A stretch of 64,000 nt of DNA from Microbacterium sp. SS28. Lineage in GTDB: Bacteria > Actinomycetota > Actinomycetes > Actinomycetales > Microbacteriaceae. Location of the stretch: assembly GCF_022761035.1 (NCBI RefSeq), contig NZ_JAKWJP010000005.1:124001-188000 (forward strand), in the 5' to 3' direction. Of the stretch, positions 10,501 to 17,920 are shown one piece after another; within the stretch, counting starts at the first letter, position 1, and every line of letters starts with the position of its first letter. The notes below the pieces were generated by a model that made no database searches, was not told where the DNA came from, and was given only the letters and a program-made list of their open reading frames with translations. The translations under genes and the position numbers were made by a program.

Positions 10501-10692
10501 GCCGGTGTAGAAGGTCTTGTTGACCGTCCCCTGAACGGTGGTCGTGTCGGAGTGATTGATCGTCGTCGTGACCGTCGCTGCAGCGGCCGGTTGCGCTGTC
10601 ACCGTCCCTTGGACGAGCAATGCGAGGGCGATGAGCATCGCCATCGCCGCAGCGGCGATGCTTCGGCGATGAGTCGCGAGGTGAGCTGTCAT
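7570..10692 (-). CDS. Secreted multidomain GH43-like glycosidase with FIVAR, Ig-like and CBM5/12 domains
   Basis: 1040 aa, exported. Approximate order: signal peptide 1-38 (AAAAMAMLIALALLVQG, cut near AQPAAAA); a beta-sandwich 40-165; two FIVAR-type helical repeats 170-295 (NAYRAAQIQQEVDYTAASW; FTPASWEPFAAQ); a five-bladed propeller 300-640 opening FWRDTDGNPIYSQGGGIF and YYWYGVRYKE, like GH43 subfamilies acting on galactans; a jelly-roll CBM-like domain 650-790; a third FIVAR repeat 800-860; a Big_4-like Ig domain 865-935; and two tandem CBM5/12 modules ending GDPYGPW. The substrate is inferred, not shown: beta-1,3-galactan-like by opening motif and neighbours. The start has AGGAAG about 10 nt upstream. 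It lies between GH78 and GH42 in the LacI-linked locus. Confidence 0.82.
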   Translation of the reverse strand: MTAHLATHRRSIAAAAMAMLIALALLVQGTVTAQPAAAATVTTTINHSDTTTVQGTVNKTFYTGEWGFTSRSHYATTGASFEVAFTGSKFELWGLTNTGHGKGRVFVDGSEIALVDYRGPRITTAKLMYTKDALTEGSHTLRVVVDGGYIDHSKVVVTADDGISIPVDDLRNAYRAAQIQQEVDYTAASWPAFAAARSAAGALGDGGTTQERAAAISALRAATDALVEIGGLHSLLEDYQQRVPADFTPASWEPFAAQITAAQSVLADPGASRTAVVAAKNGLQAAAAGLVTVSEGTFQPITNNTFWRDTDGNPIYSQGGGIFQYGDTYYWYGVRYKEAAAYHASPSRIYSTSTFESIPVYSSKDLVNWKFENNVATQDTLITVPESKGHYFAQMQTLADAIWVGRLGVSYNENTGNYVLMVQSGQGFDPSGAQRGMVLFLQGDSPTDDFEYGNIQPQIVGSPTKSTGDQTVFTDDDGTDYLIFSNSGGRANAYVSKIAEADSLTIDPAVAVGYVPAGREGNAMFKLDGKYYMLTSDLHGWNASANHVIESLSSDIQGRYSPEYTLPGSEKDYSLVSQTGFFVTVHGTKQDTVLYAGDRWADFAWNGLGYNQWVPLTKSEDGIAFNSLTNWEFNAVTGEWRAGAGNNYILNPDFAADRVPVTQLTGWTTTVDTDYSPASFVSNSSPGADSSRFALRLGNADRFSGSVDQQDALPSGLYKFTAQVNTAGGLEHARIVVRGAADESYTVDINSATTGWQSVSLGELRLTGGTVTVSIEARSAGGNQSVRVDALSLVKQPTDAAALRAVYDANSGRDATAYTATSWKPFTDALTAAEATLADPAATQAAIDSAASALTATSGELAPAVASITAAVSKVNYAVGASFDPTTLTVTAKLADGSTSTLPAGGYTVSGFRSDVAGPVTLTVTVDPGLVATGGAGVTATVALAVYPAWSVGITYPTGQKVLYNNAVWLAAWKSKAQTPGDPYGPWQEIREENGVAVWTASRVFVAGNTVIHEGRRYTAKWWTRNQAPGDPYGPWQPTG

Positions 10693-10819
10693 CTTTGCTT
10701 CTCTTCCTGTCGGTTGTTGCAGTGGTGAAACTGTGGGACGGATGGTGCGGGACGGTTGGGTGCACGTCGCAGGCCGGGTTATGGCCGGCTGCTCCGAGTC
10801 GGCGGCGTGCCGCGCTCGG

Positions 10820-13396
10820 TCAGCTCACGACGACGGTGTAGTGACCGCCGGTGACGATGCGGAAGGTCGCCCGGTCGCCCCCGCGGGACTTCGGTTCGGA
10901 CACGGTGGACGCTCCCGCGGCGGTGGACCGTGAGAGTGTGGCTCGGCCCTCCGGCGGGAGCGGCACGGTGATCGTCCCGCTGGTGCCCTGCGGAATCTCG
11001 GCGTTCAATTCCAGCCGGTCGTCGTCCCGCATCCAGGACGTGACGATGGGTCCGAACGGCGTCGGGACCTGTCCCCGCGCCCAGGTCAAGGGGCCCGGCT
11101 GCGGGGCGACCACCCATTCCCGGAACCCCGGCGCCGTCGGTCGCACGCCGAGGACGTAAGAGGACAGTGCCACGCCCGCACCGCTGGCCCATCCGTGAGC
11201 GAGGCTCGTCGTCGCCCCGAACCCGGGCGAACCATCCGTGGCGACGAGTTCCCATGCCGTGCCGACGGCGTGGACCTCGGCGGTGGACATGTGCCCCCAG
11301 AGCGCGTCCACCAGCGCAAGCGCCCTGTCGGTGAGGCCTGCCTCGAACAATGCGGTGAGGTGGGCGCCCGACACGTAGGGGCTGATGTCGGTTCGGAATC
11401 CGGCGCTGTCGCTGAACGGGGAGAATCCGAACGGAGTGCGCGGCAGGACGGTTTCCAGAGCCTCCAAGACGTCGACCGCGTGGCCATCGGGGGTGATGCC
11501 GGAGACGACAGCGAGGGCGTTGGCATCCTGCGCGAACGCGTCACGGTGGTGCTCGGACAGCACGTACAGGTGGCGCTCGAAATCATAGAGGTGCATGTTG
11601 ACGGCATCGCGAAGCGTGGCCGCGCGAGTTCGGAGGCGTTCAGCAGCGTCGGTGTCACCTATCGCCGACGCGAGGGCCGCGGCGTGCAGCAGCGTCTGGA
11701 AGCAGGTGATGTTGTACGCGCTGACGGCCCCCGTCTTGGGGCCGTCGTACCAGTCCCAGTCCAGGCCGTTGCTCTCGTCCGTGATGACGAGCCCTCGGTC
11801 GTCGATGAGGGACCGGTCGAACTCGAGTTGCCGCTCGATGGCGGGCCACTGCGCACGGACGAAGTCGGCATCGCCGGTGTGAAGGTGGTGAAGGCCCACG
11901 TTGATGACCTGGTGCATGGAATACGCCGCGGAGTATGTCTGCCCGTGCTGCGGGGCGATCGTGACGGGCATCAGCGGGGGGACGCGGGCGGCGGATTGGC
12001 CGGTGGGCTCCTGATAGGCGTTCAGGAGCTCGATCGACCCACGGACATAGTCCTCGGCGTTGGTGGTGTAGAACACGTTCGGGATCTGCACCAGCAGGTC
12101 CCCGCTCCACACCGTCCGGTCGCGTTTTCCGCCGTCGAGGATCACCGGCAGTGGGTCCGGTGAGTCGACCCCGTCGCCCACGAAAGCCTCGAGCGCTGCG
12201 GGGTCGGCGAGGGCGTCGGCGTAGAGGACGGAGCCATCGGAGTCGGTGATGCGGAGGTTCCGGAAACGCGCGTGCTCGACGTGGATCCGGCTGGTTCCCC
12301 ACATGTGGTGGAACCCGACGGTGCCGGTCGCGAGCGCACCATCCCGCGCGGGGAGTTCGGTGGTTTCGAAGCTTCCGACCGCCTCGCCATCGAGCGTGAC
12401 AGTCAGGACTCCGCCCACGAGGTCGGTCCGGATGCAATGCCAGACTCCCGGGATCGCCGGCGCCGCAAGCTCCTGTGCCGCGAGAACGGTGTACCGGCGA
12501 ACCGTGTCCTGAGGACGGTCCTCGTAGCCGTCGTCGAAGTAGGACAGCTCGAGGGTGGCATTGTCAGGGCCTTCCCCCGCCCGGATCGTACAGAGATAAC
12601 CCCGGGCGCCGCGGTCCTGTGCGCGGACGACCCACCCGACGGCGCGTTCGACGATCGCCGTCTCGAAGGTGACGGTGATGTCCGTCCAGTGCGCGCCGGT
12701 CTTGAGGACGGCGAGGGTGCCGCCTTTCGCGTTCAGCGCGCCATCCTCGATCTGCCACGCCCGGGGAACGGTGTCAGCGGGAAGCTGATTGATCTGAACG
12801 GTGTAGGCGCTTTCATACCAGACCCGGTTGAGCTGTTCGGAGCTGGAGAGGAACCAGCCCGCGTACTCCGTCGGCGTCGCCCGGTAGGCGACGAATCGCA
12901 TGCCGGCGGCGGCGATCGTGACGGTGCCGGGAGTGTCCAATGCAACACGCTGGTAGCGCTGACCTCCCTGAATGAGTTCGGAGCTGAGCCGACCGGAGCC
13001 GCGAGCGGTCAACCGTTCGACGCGCGTCCGGCTGGCGCTGTCGTTGTGGCTGCCGTGGTCGTCTCCGTCGGGTCCGGTCCAGGCGGCGCTCTCGCTGTAG
13101 GACAGCCGGACCACGGGATCCCCCATGGAGGCGGCGACGTCCAGCCACGGCACGCCCGCGACTTCTTTGCCGTAGTCGAGGACGATGGATGGCGCGCTCC
13201 CGCCGGCGGGGAAGCTCAGCGTCAGCGAGCCGGTCCCTGCCAGGAAGTCCTCGACTCCTGCGACGTCCCCCGCGGTGCTGCGCGCCGCAACTGGGTGCAC
13301 TTCCGGGTCGGCGGGGCCGAGGACGTAGCGACGCCAGTCGGTGTCGGCGGGGAGCTTCTCAGCAGTAGCTTCTGCTGCCTGGTTTGCGGGATGCAC
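10820..13396 (-). CDS. GH78-type alpha-L-rhamnosidase
   Basis: 858 aa without a signal peptide, so probably intracellular. The N-terminal half is beta-rich (IVLDYGKEVAGVPWLDV). In the middle is DGGKRDRTVWSGDLLVQ, the (alpha/alpha)6-barrel entry seen in bacterial alpha-L-rhamnosidases, followed by ESNGLDWDWYDG with candidate catalytic acids, and a C-terminal beta domain (PGPLTWARGQVPTPFG). Between residues about 230 and 400 is an inserted concanavalin/laminin-G-like sandwich (ALNAKGGTLAVLKTGAHW) that is not part of minimal GH78 enzymes. It would remove terminal L-rhamnose, for example from Rha-GlcA caps, exposing substrate for glucuronidase. It follows the binding-protein gene after a strong hairpin. 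The SD candidate is GAGAGG. Confidence 0.85.
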   Translation of the reverse strand: MHPANQAAEATAEKLPADTDWRRYVLGPADPEVHPVAARSTAGDVAGVEDFLAGTGSLTLSFPAGGSAPSIVLDYGKEVAGVPWLDVAASMGDPVVRLSYSESAAWTGPDGDDHGSHNDSASRTRVERLTARGSGRLSSELIQGGQRYQRVALDTPGTVTIAAAGMRFVAYRATPTEYAGWFLSSSEQLNRVWYESAYTVQINQLPADTVPRAWQIEDGALNAKGGTLAVLKTGAHWTDITVTFETAIVERAVGWVVRAQDRGARGYLCTIRAGEGPDNATLELSYFDDGYEDRPQDTVRRYTVLAAQELAAPAIPGVWHCIRTDLVGGVLTVTLDGEAVGSFETTELPARDGALATGTVGFHHMWGTSRIHVEHARFRNLRITDSDGSVLYADALADPAALEAFVGDGVDSPDPLPVILDGGKRDRTVWSGDLLVQIPNVFYTTNAEDYVRGSIELLNAYQEPTGQSAARVPPLMPVTIAPQHGQTYSAAYSMHQVINVGLHHLHTGDADFVRAQWPAIERQLEFDRSLIDDRGLVITDESNGLDWDWYDGPKTGAVSAYNITCFQTLLHAAALASAIGDTDAAERLRTRAATLRDAVNMHLYDFERHLYVLSEHHRDAFAQDANALAVVSGITPDGHAVDVLEALETVLPRTPFGFSPFSDSAGFRTDISPYVSGAHLTALFEAGLTDRALALVDALWGHMSTAEVHAVGTAWELVATDGSPGFGATTSLAHGWASGAGVALSSYVLGVRPTAPGFREWVVAPQPGPLTWARGQVPTPFGPIVTSWMRDDDRLELNAEIPQGTSGTITVPLPPEGRATLSRSTAAGASTVSEPKSRGGDRATFRIVTGGHYTVVVS

Positions 13397-13417
13397 CGGC
13401 GTCCTCTCTGGTGTGGG

Positions 13418-13452
13418 GTCGTGGCCCCGCCGATCCTCGGCGGGGCCACGAC
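13418..13452 (-). terminator. 16-bp perfect hairpin just after the binding-protein gene
   Basis: GTCGTGGCCCCGCCGA (13418-13433) pairs perfectly with TCGGCGGGGCCACGAC (13437-13452) across a 3-nt loop. It begins 4 nt after the binding-protein stop and precedes GH78. A stem this strong and so placed could stop most transcripts or protect the upstream mRNA, giving more binding protein than downstream enzymes. Confidence 0.7.
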
Positions 13453-13455
13453 GGG

Positions 13456-14748
13456 TCAGCCTGCGTTGAAGGCGTTGTCCATGTTGGTGAGGACGTCGGC
13501 CCCGGTCGCCTGACCGTTGAACATCGCCTGCACGCCGTCGAACAGGGCGGGCTGCACTGTCGGGTTCGGCCAGAGGCGGTCCGGGAAGGTGGTGATCTTG
13601 CCGTCTGCAACGAAGCCGGAGGCTACCTCGACGACCTGGCTGTCCTGCGTGAGGTCCCCGGCCATCGCGGCGGTGTCGCCGAAGGTGTCCGCGAAGAGCA
13701 GCTGCGCTTCCGGGGTGGCGAGGTAGGCGATGAACTCCTTGGCTTGGTCGATGTGCTTCGACGCCGCGTTCACGCCGTATGCCGGGCCCACCGAGGTCGC
13801 CAGGTTCGTGTCATCGGTCTCATCGGTGGCGGGGAGCGGCGCGTAGGTGATCTCGACGTCCTCCGCGGCACCGGTCTTGATCGCCGTGGCCTCGGACGAG
13901 ACACTCACCGTGCCGAGTGTGGTTCCGGCGCGGACCGCATCCTGCACTTCCGCGTAGGGCGTGCCGACGGGGGCCTCGTTGAAGCAGCCGGCGGTCTGCA
14001 TCTCGGTGTACATGTCCATCGCCTCACTCCATTCGGAGTCGGAGAAGGTGGCCTTTCCTGCCGCCTGGTCGGCGACGAAGTCGGGGTCGGCGCCGTAGAC
14101 GAGGGTGGAGGTCAGCGCGTACGGGATGAGCTGCGTGGTCCAGGCGTCGGAGAGCCCGAGGCCATAGGCGATCTTGCCGGCGGCTTTTGCGTCGGCGCAG
14201 AAGGCCAGCACGTCCGTCCACGTCTCCGGGACCTCGAGACCCGCTTCGTCGATGGCCGTCTGGTTGTAGATGCCGCCGATCGAGGCGAACACCATGGGAA
14301 CCGCCACCAGGAGTCCGTCCTCGGTCGACAGCTGCTCGCTTGCTGCCTGGGGGACGTCGGACGCCCACGCCTCGTCTTTCAGATCGAGGTAATAGCCATC
14401 GGCACCGGCGACGCGTGCGCTGATGTTGTTGCCGCCGCCCGGCGGGATCTGGAGGACATCGGCAGCAGTTCCGCCGACCAGCTGTGTACCGATGAGCTCC
14501 CGGTACGCACCGGAGTCGGTCGGGGTGTCCACACGCTCGACAGTGAATCCGGCATCCGTCTTGTTGAACTCCTCGATGACAGCATCCATCGCGGTAGTGG
14601 AGCTGGCGGCGATCGTCACGACGACGCCGTCGCCCCCGTCAGATGCGTCGGGTGGCGTGTCGGATGTCGAGCAAGCGGTCAGGGTCATCCCCAGGAGTGC
14701 GGTGGCCGCAACTCCCGCGAAGAGACCTCGCTGTGTCTTCAGTGACAT
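13456..14748 (-). CDS. Carbohydrate ABC transporter substrate-binding lipoprotein (CUT1)
   Basis: 430 aa extracellular solute-binding lipoprotein. The N-terminus has a signal peptide with lipobox LLGMTLTAC, so cysteine 26 would be lipidated and the protein tethered to the outer face of the membrane. The fold is the family 1 (MalE-like) type: TIAASSTTAMDAVIEEFNKT at the start, DVLQIPPGGGNN, and a C-terminal AKEFIAYLATPEAQLLFAD. SD GAAAGG stands about 9 nt before the ATG. It is the third gene of the operon, after two permeases, with a 49-nt gap. The ligand is not readable from sequence; from the downstream enzymes, oligosaccharides with galactose, rhamnose or glucuronic acid are likely. Confidence 0.93.
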   Translation of the reverse strand: MSLKTQRGLFAGVAATALLGMTLTACSTSDTPPDASDGGDGVVVTIAASSTTAMDAVIEEFNKTDAGFTVERVDTPTDSGAYRELIGTQLVGGTAADVLQIPPGGGNNISARVAGADGYYLDLKDEAWASDVPQAASEQLSTEDGLLVAVPMVFASIGGIYNQTAIDEAGLEVPETWTDVLAFCADAKAAGKIAYGLGLSDAWTTQLIPYALTSTLVYGADPDFVADQAAGKATFSDSEWSEAMDMYTEMQTAGCFNEAPVGTPYAEVQDAVRAGTTLGTVSVSSEATAIKTGAAEDVEITYAPLPATDETDDTNLATSVGPAYGVNAASKHIDQAKEFIAYLATPEAQLLFADTFGDTAAMAGDLTQDSQVVEVASGFVADGKITTFPDRLWPNPTVQPALFDGVQAMFNGQATGADVLTNMDNAFNAG

Positions 14749-14797
14749 ATTGTCTTGCCTTTCTGAGTGATTGGTGGTGCGGGTGCCGAGCGATCGC

Positions 14798-15619
14798 TCA
14801 GCCTTTGAGCCCTGTTGCGAAGCCCTGCATGATGAAGCGCTGCATCAGGAAGTACGCGATGAGGATGGGGAAGATGGAGGTGAGCAGGGCCGAGAACACG
14901 AGCGGCCAGTTCGCGCTGTACTCACCGACGAAGGCGTAGACAGACAGGGGCGCCGTCCGGCTGCTTCCTCCGGAGAGGTAGAGGAGGGGGTGGAGAAAGT
15001 CGTTCCAGATCGCCAACGCACTGAGGATGCCCACGGTCCCGTTCACCGGCCGGAGAAGCGGAAGGACGATCGACCAGAACGCTCTGAACGGTCTCGCGCC
15101 GTCGATGAGTGCAGCTTCCTCGTAGTCGCGCGGCAGATCCCGGAGGAACTGCGCGTAAAGGAAGATCGCGAAGGGAAGGAACCCAGCGACATCGATGATG
15201 ATCACGGCGATCGGGTTTCCGACCAACCCCAGCTTCGAGAAGGTCAGATACAGCGGAAGCAGCGCGAGCTGTCCGGGGAAGAGGAAACCCAAGAGGAAGA
15301 GGGTGAACACCCACCTCGACCAGCGCTGAGTACGCCGGGTGATCGTATAGGCGGCAGTCGAAGCGATACCGATGATCAAGACAACGCAAGTGGCCGTGAT
15401 CCAGATGCTGTTGATGATGCTCGCGCCCATTCGCGATTCGTTCCACGCCGTGACGAGGTTCCCGAAGTTGAGCGGCCACGTGAAGCCGAGGAAGCCGGGG
15501 ACACCATTGGGGTCGCGCAGCGCCACCGCGATGAGGACCAGCATCGGCACCATGAAGATGACGGCAAAGGCGATCAGTACGCTTTCCAGGCTGAGGGTGC
15601 GCCAGGTGTAACGGTTCAT
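14798..15619 (-). CDS. Carbohydrate ABC transporter permease (MalG-type)
   Basis: 273-aa inner-membrane permease with about six TM helices. The EAA loop reads RDYEEAALIDGARPFRAFWSIVLP (key E-A-A and G), where the ATPase docks. The C-terminus IMQGFATGLKG is typical of MalG-type CUT1 subunits. The ATG at 15619 (MNRYTWRTL) is preceded by GGAAGG and overlaps the preceding permease stop in ATGA, so I reject the longer frame reaching into that gene. It forms the channel with the protein encoded at 15616-16563. Confidence 0.94.
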   Translation of the reverse strand: MNRYTWRTLSLESVLIAFAVIFMVPMLVLIAVALRDPNGVPGFLGFTWPLNFGNLVTAWNESRMGASIINSIWITATCVVLIIGIASTAAYTITRRTQRWSRWVFTLFLLGFLFPGQLALLPLYLTFSKLGLVGNPIAVIIIDVAGFLPFAIFLYAQFLRDLPRDYEEAALIDGARPFRAFWSIVLPLLRPVNGTVGILSALAIWNDFLHPLLYLSGGSSRTAPLSVYAFVGEYSANWPLVFSALLTSIFPILIAYFLMQRFIMQGFATGLKG

Positions 15620-16563
15620 GCGAGTGCCTTCCGCTGGGTCAGCCGGAACTGAGCGAAGGCGATGACGCCGACCAGGACGGTCAGCATGACGCCCTGCGCC
15701 AGTGCATGCGGGAATTGCAGGTAGACGAAGGCGGTCTTGTAAATGATCGTGGCCATCGTTTCGCTGGCGCCGGAGGGGCCGCCGCCGGTCATCGAGAACA
15801 CCGTGTCGAACTGCTTCAAGTTGCCGATGACGGAGATCAGAAGGTTCACCACGATCGCCCCGTTGATGAGGGGCAGCGTGATCGACCACGTGCGCCTGAT
15901 TGGACCTGCGCCGTCGATAGCCGCTGCTTCCAGCGCCTCGGACGGTACAGCCTGAAGGCCCGCGAGATAGATCACCATCGAGTAGCCGGCGCCCTGCCAG
16001 ATGATCACCGCACAGATGGAGTAGAGGACGATGTTCGGATTCCCGAGCCAGTTCTGCTGCAGTGCGCCCAACCCGATGGCGTCAAGCAGGTTGTTGATGG
16101 TCCCGGTCGGCGTCATCAGGTACTTCCACAGATACCCAGCGACGATCGGCGTCAGGACAACAGGCAAGAAGAACACCAGCCGCAGGACGTACCGGCTCTT
16201 CACTTTGGTGTTGAGGCCGAGTGCCAGCAGGAGGCCCACGATGTTCTGGCCCAGCGACACGATGATCGTGAGCACGAACGTGTTAGTGATCGCCAGAAGT
16301 GATTTCGGGTCGGACAAGACCTCTGCGTAGTTGGCGAAACCCTCGAACGCCCAGTCCAGCCGGCGGCCGTTCCAGTCCGTGAACGAGTAGAAGATGCCTT
16401 GCGCGTTCGGCCACAGGACCACAAGCGCGTATAGCAGGATCGCGGGCAGGACGAACCATGCCGGTGGCCGCACGCCAGCAGATACTGGGCGCTTGCGCCG
16501 TCTCCTCGGAAGCCGCGGCTCGGCCTCCATCGCGGCAGCAGGCGAATTGACGAGGACGGTCAT
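15616..16563 (-). CDS. Carbohydrate ABC transporter permease (MalF-type)
   Basis: 315-aa inner-membrane permease with about six TM helices (WFVLPAILLYALVVLWPNA onward) and the EAA loop SEALEAAAIDGAGPIRRTW. It is the first gene of the LacI-controlled operon. The chosen ATG at 16563 (MTVLVNSPAAA) has no clear SD; instead it overlaps the stop of a possible 34-codon leader frame (ATGA), so translation may be coupled. A longer open frame to 16830 runs through the promoter and operators and is rejected. No ATPase gene is found in this operon. Confidence 0.92.
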   Translation of the reverse strand: MTVLVNSPAAAMEAEPRLPRRRRKRPVSAGVRPPAWFVLPAILLYALVVLWPNAQGIFYSFTDWNGRRLDWAFEGFANYAEVLSDPKSLLAITNTFVLTIIVSLGQNIVGLLLALGLNTKVKSRYVLRLVFFLPVVLTPIVAGYLWKYLMTPTGTINNLLDAIGLGALQQNWLGNPNIVLYSICAVIIWQGAGYSMVIYLAGLQAVPSEALEAAAIDGAGPIRRTWSITLPLINGAIVVNLLISVIGNLKQFDTVFSMTGGGPSGASETMATIIYKTAFVYLQFPHALAQGVMLTVLVGVIAFAQFRLTQRKALA

Positions 16564-16664
16564 GACCGCTGCGTGTTCATCGTCGGCGCCGTCTCGGCCA
16601 CCATTTCGCCCGTCGCCGCACTCATGGTGCGCATTCGACGTGTAACGGTACTCAGGACACTCAT
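16560..16664 (-). other. Possible 34-aa leader ORF in the long 5' UTR
   Basis: ATG at 16664 (MSVLSTVTRRMRTMSAAT...) runs 34 codons and its TGA overlaps the permease ATG. AAGGAG abuts the ATG with no spacer, which is too close for normal initiation, so it may be non-translated leader. It is listed because it would explain initiation of the permease, which lacks an SD of its own. Confidence 0.3.
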
Positions 16665-16761
16665 CTCCTTCGATGACGCGAGGCGACAACGTTGTTGCCG
16701 ACTGGTCGGGTATCTGGCTCGATTCGCCTCGGGCCTGCCATCTCACAGAATCGTAAAGTCG

Positions 16762-16769
16762 TATCGATA
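16762..16769. promoter_or_regulatory. LacI-family operator A
   Basis: Palindrome TATCGATA within GTATCGATAACGTT, about 13-20 nt downstream of the predicted transcription start of the transporter operon. It shares its core with operator B, 35 bp centre to centre, consistent with binding of the divergently encoded LacI protein. Confidence 0.6.
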
Positions 16770-16788
16770 ACGTTTCTGCGTTGCCCCT

Positions 16789-16817
16789 AGAGTAGTTATC
16801 GATAAGAGTTTGGTCAA
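16789..16817 (-). promoter_or_regulatory. Sigma-70-type promoter of the transporter/glycosidase operon
   Basis: On the minus strand, TTGACC (16812-16817) and TACTCT (16789-16794) are separated by 17 bp. The spacer contains the palindrome TTATCGATAA. The predicted start near 16782 leaves a leader of about 220 nt before the permease ATG. Confidence 0.65.
16796..16805. promoter_or_regulatory. LacI-family operator B
   Basis: Perfect 10-bp palindrome TTATCGATAA lying inside the 17-bp spacer between the -35 and -10 boxes. Repressor bound here would block RNA polymerase directly. LacI-family operators are short palindromes with a central CG, as here. Confidence 0.65.
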
Positions 16818-16885
16818 GTAGCAGTTTCAAAACCCTGCGGGCCCCTCATGAGGACTGCGCGTCGGGTGCGAGGAGGGCCACGGAC

Positions 16886-17920
16886 ATGACTGACACGGCT
16901 CGCCGTCCGACGATCTACGACATCGCGGACACCGCAGGCGTTTCGCACATGACCGTCTCGCGCTACCTGCGATTCGACGGAGAGCGGACCCGCGAACCCA
17001 CGCGGGCCCGCATCAAGGCGGCGATCGAGACCCTGGACTATCGCCCGAACCTCGCGGCTCGCGCGATGCGGACGACGCGGACCGGCCGGCTTGCGATCCT
17101 GCTCCCGTTCGGTACCGCAGCCAGCTCCGTGCACATGCTCGCTGGAGCCACCGAGGAAGCCCGACGGGCCGGTTACCAGATTGATGCCATGATCCTCGAT
17201 GGCTCCACCGCGGAACGATCCACTCGCATGCTCGAGCTCGCCGAGGCTGGGCTGTTCGAAGGACTCCTGGCCCTCACATACCTGGCTTCGGACCGGCAGG
17301 AGCAGATCGCTTCTCGGGTGCCCGTGGTCGTCGGGGCCGAGTACGACGACGAGATGCGCGGTATCGGCGACCTCGCCGACGCGTCGCCGGTCGCAGAGAT
17401 CATCGAACGGCTCGCCGACCGCGGACACCGGCGATTCGTCCACGTGGCAGGCGATCCCGCACACACCACCGCCCGTAGCCGAGCGGAGGTCTACTCGGCG
17501 ACGATTGCGCGGCTCGGCCTCGAGTCGGCGGGTGTGATCGGTGGAGATTGGCTGGGGCGGACGGCACATCAGGCGGTTCTTGAGCTCCCTGACAAGCCCC
17601 AGATCACCGCGATCATCGCCGCGAACGACGACCTTGCCGCAGCCGCGATGCACGCCGCCCTCGAGCGCGGTTGGCGCGTCCCGGAGGATGTGTGCATCGC
17701 GGGATGGGACAACAATGGGGTCGGTGAGTGGACGACCCCGCCCCTGACGTCGGTCAAGGTCGATTACGAAGAGCTTGGCCGCCGGGCAATGACGCAGCTC
17801 CTCGCCACGATCCACGATGAGATCGCGCCTACCTATTCCAGCCCGATCGGTGAGATCGTGTGGCGGGAAAGCACAGACGCCGACGCCAAGCAGTTCCGCC
17901 GCGCGATCAACCGCCCCTAG
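16886..17920 (+). CDS. LacI-family transcriptional regulator
   Basis: 344 aa. The N-terminal HTH is RPTIYDIADTAGVSHMTVSRYL (residues 7-28), followed by the hinge helix region DYRPNLAARAMRT and a periplasmic-binding-like effector domain (AIIAANDDLAAAAMHA; EDVCIAGWDNNGVGEWTTPPLTSV). AGGAGG lies about 9 nt before the ATG. It is transcribed away from the transporter/glycosidase operon, with two shared TATCGATA operators in between, so it most likely represses that operon and perhaps itself until a sugar is imported. The effector sugar is unknown. Its last 14 nt overlap the end of the convergent small membrane-protein gene. Confidence 0.94.
   Translation: MTDTARRPTIYDIADTAGVSHMTVSRYLRFDGERTREPTRARIKAAIETLDYRPNLAARAMRTTRTGRLAILLPFGTAASSVHMLAGATEEARRAGYQIDAMILDGSTAERSTRMLELAEAGLFEGLLALTYLASDRQEQIASRVPVVVGAEYDDEMRGIGDLADASPVAEIIERLADRGHRRFVHVAGDPAHTTARSRAEVYSATIARLGLESAGVIGGDWLGRTAHQAVLELPDKPQITAIIAANDDLAAAAMHAALERGWRVPEDVCIAGWDNNGVGEWTTPPLTSVKVDYEELGRRAMTQLLATIHDEIAPTYSSPIGEIVWRESTDADAKQFRRAINRP

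Noticed and set aside
8497..10728. Plus-strand 743-codon frame opposite the GH43-like gene
   Set aside because: Antisense shadow with low-complexity Val/Asp/Gly/Arg composition and no SD or family resemblance.
10693..10819. Weak GCCGG/CCGGC hairpin after GH78
   Set aside because: Stem of only five perfect pairs; below what I would call a terminator in this GC-rich DNA.
16564..16830. N-terminal extension of the first permease to 16830
   Set aside because: It would cover the promoter and both operators and has none of the hydrophobic pattern of permease N-termini; the ATG at 16563 gives a normal-length protein.
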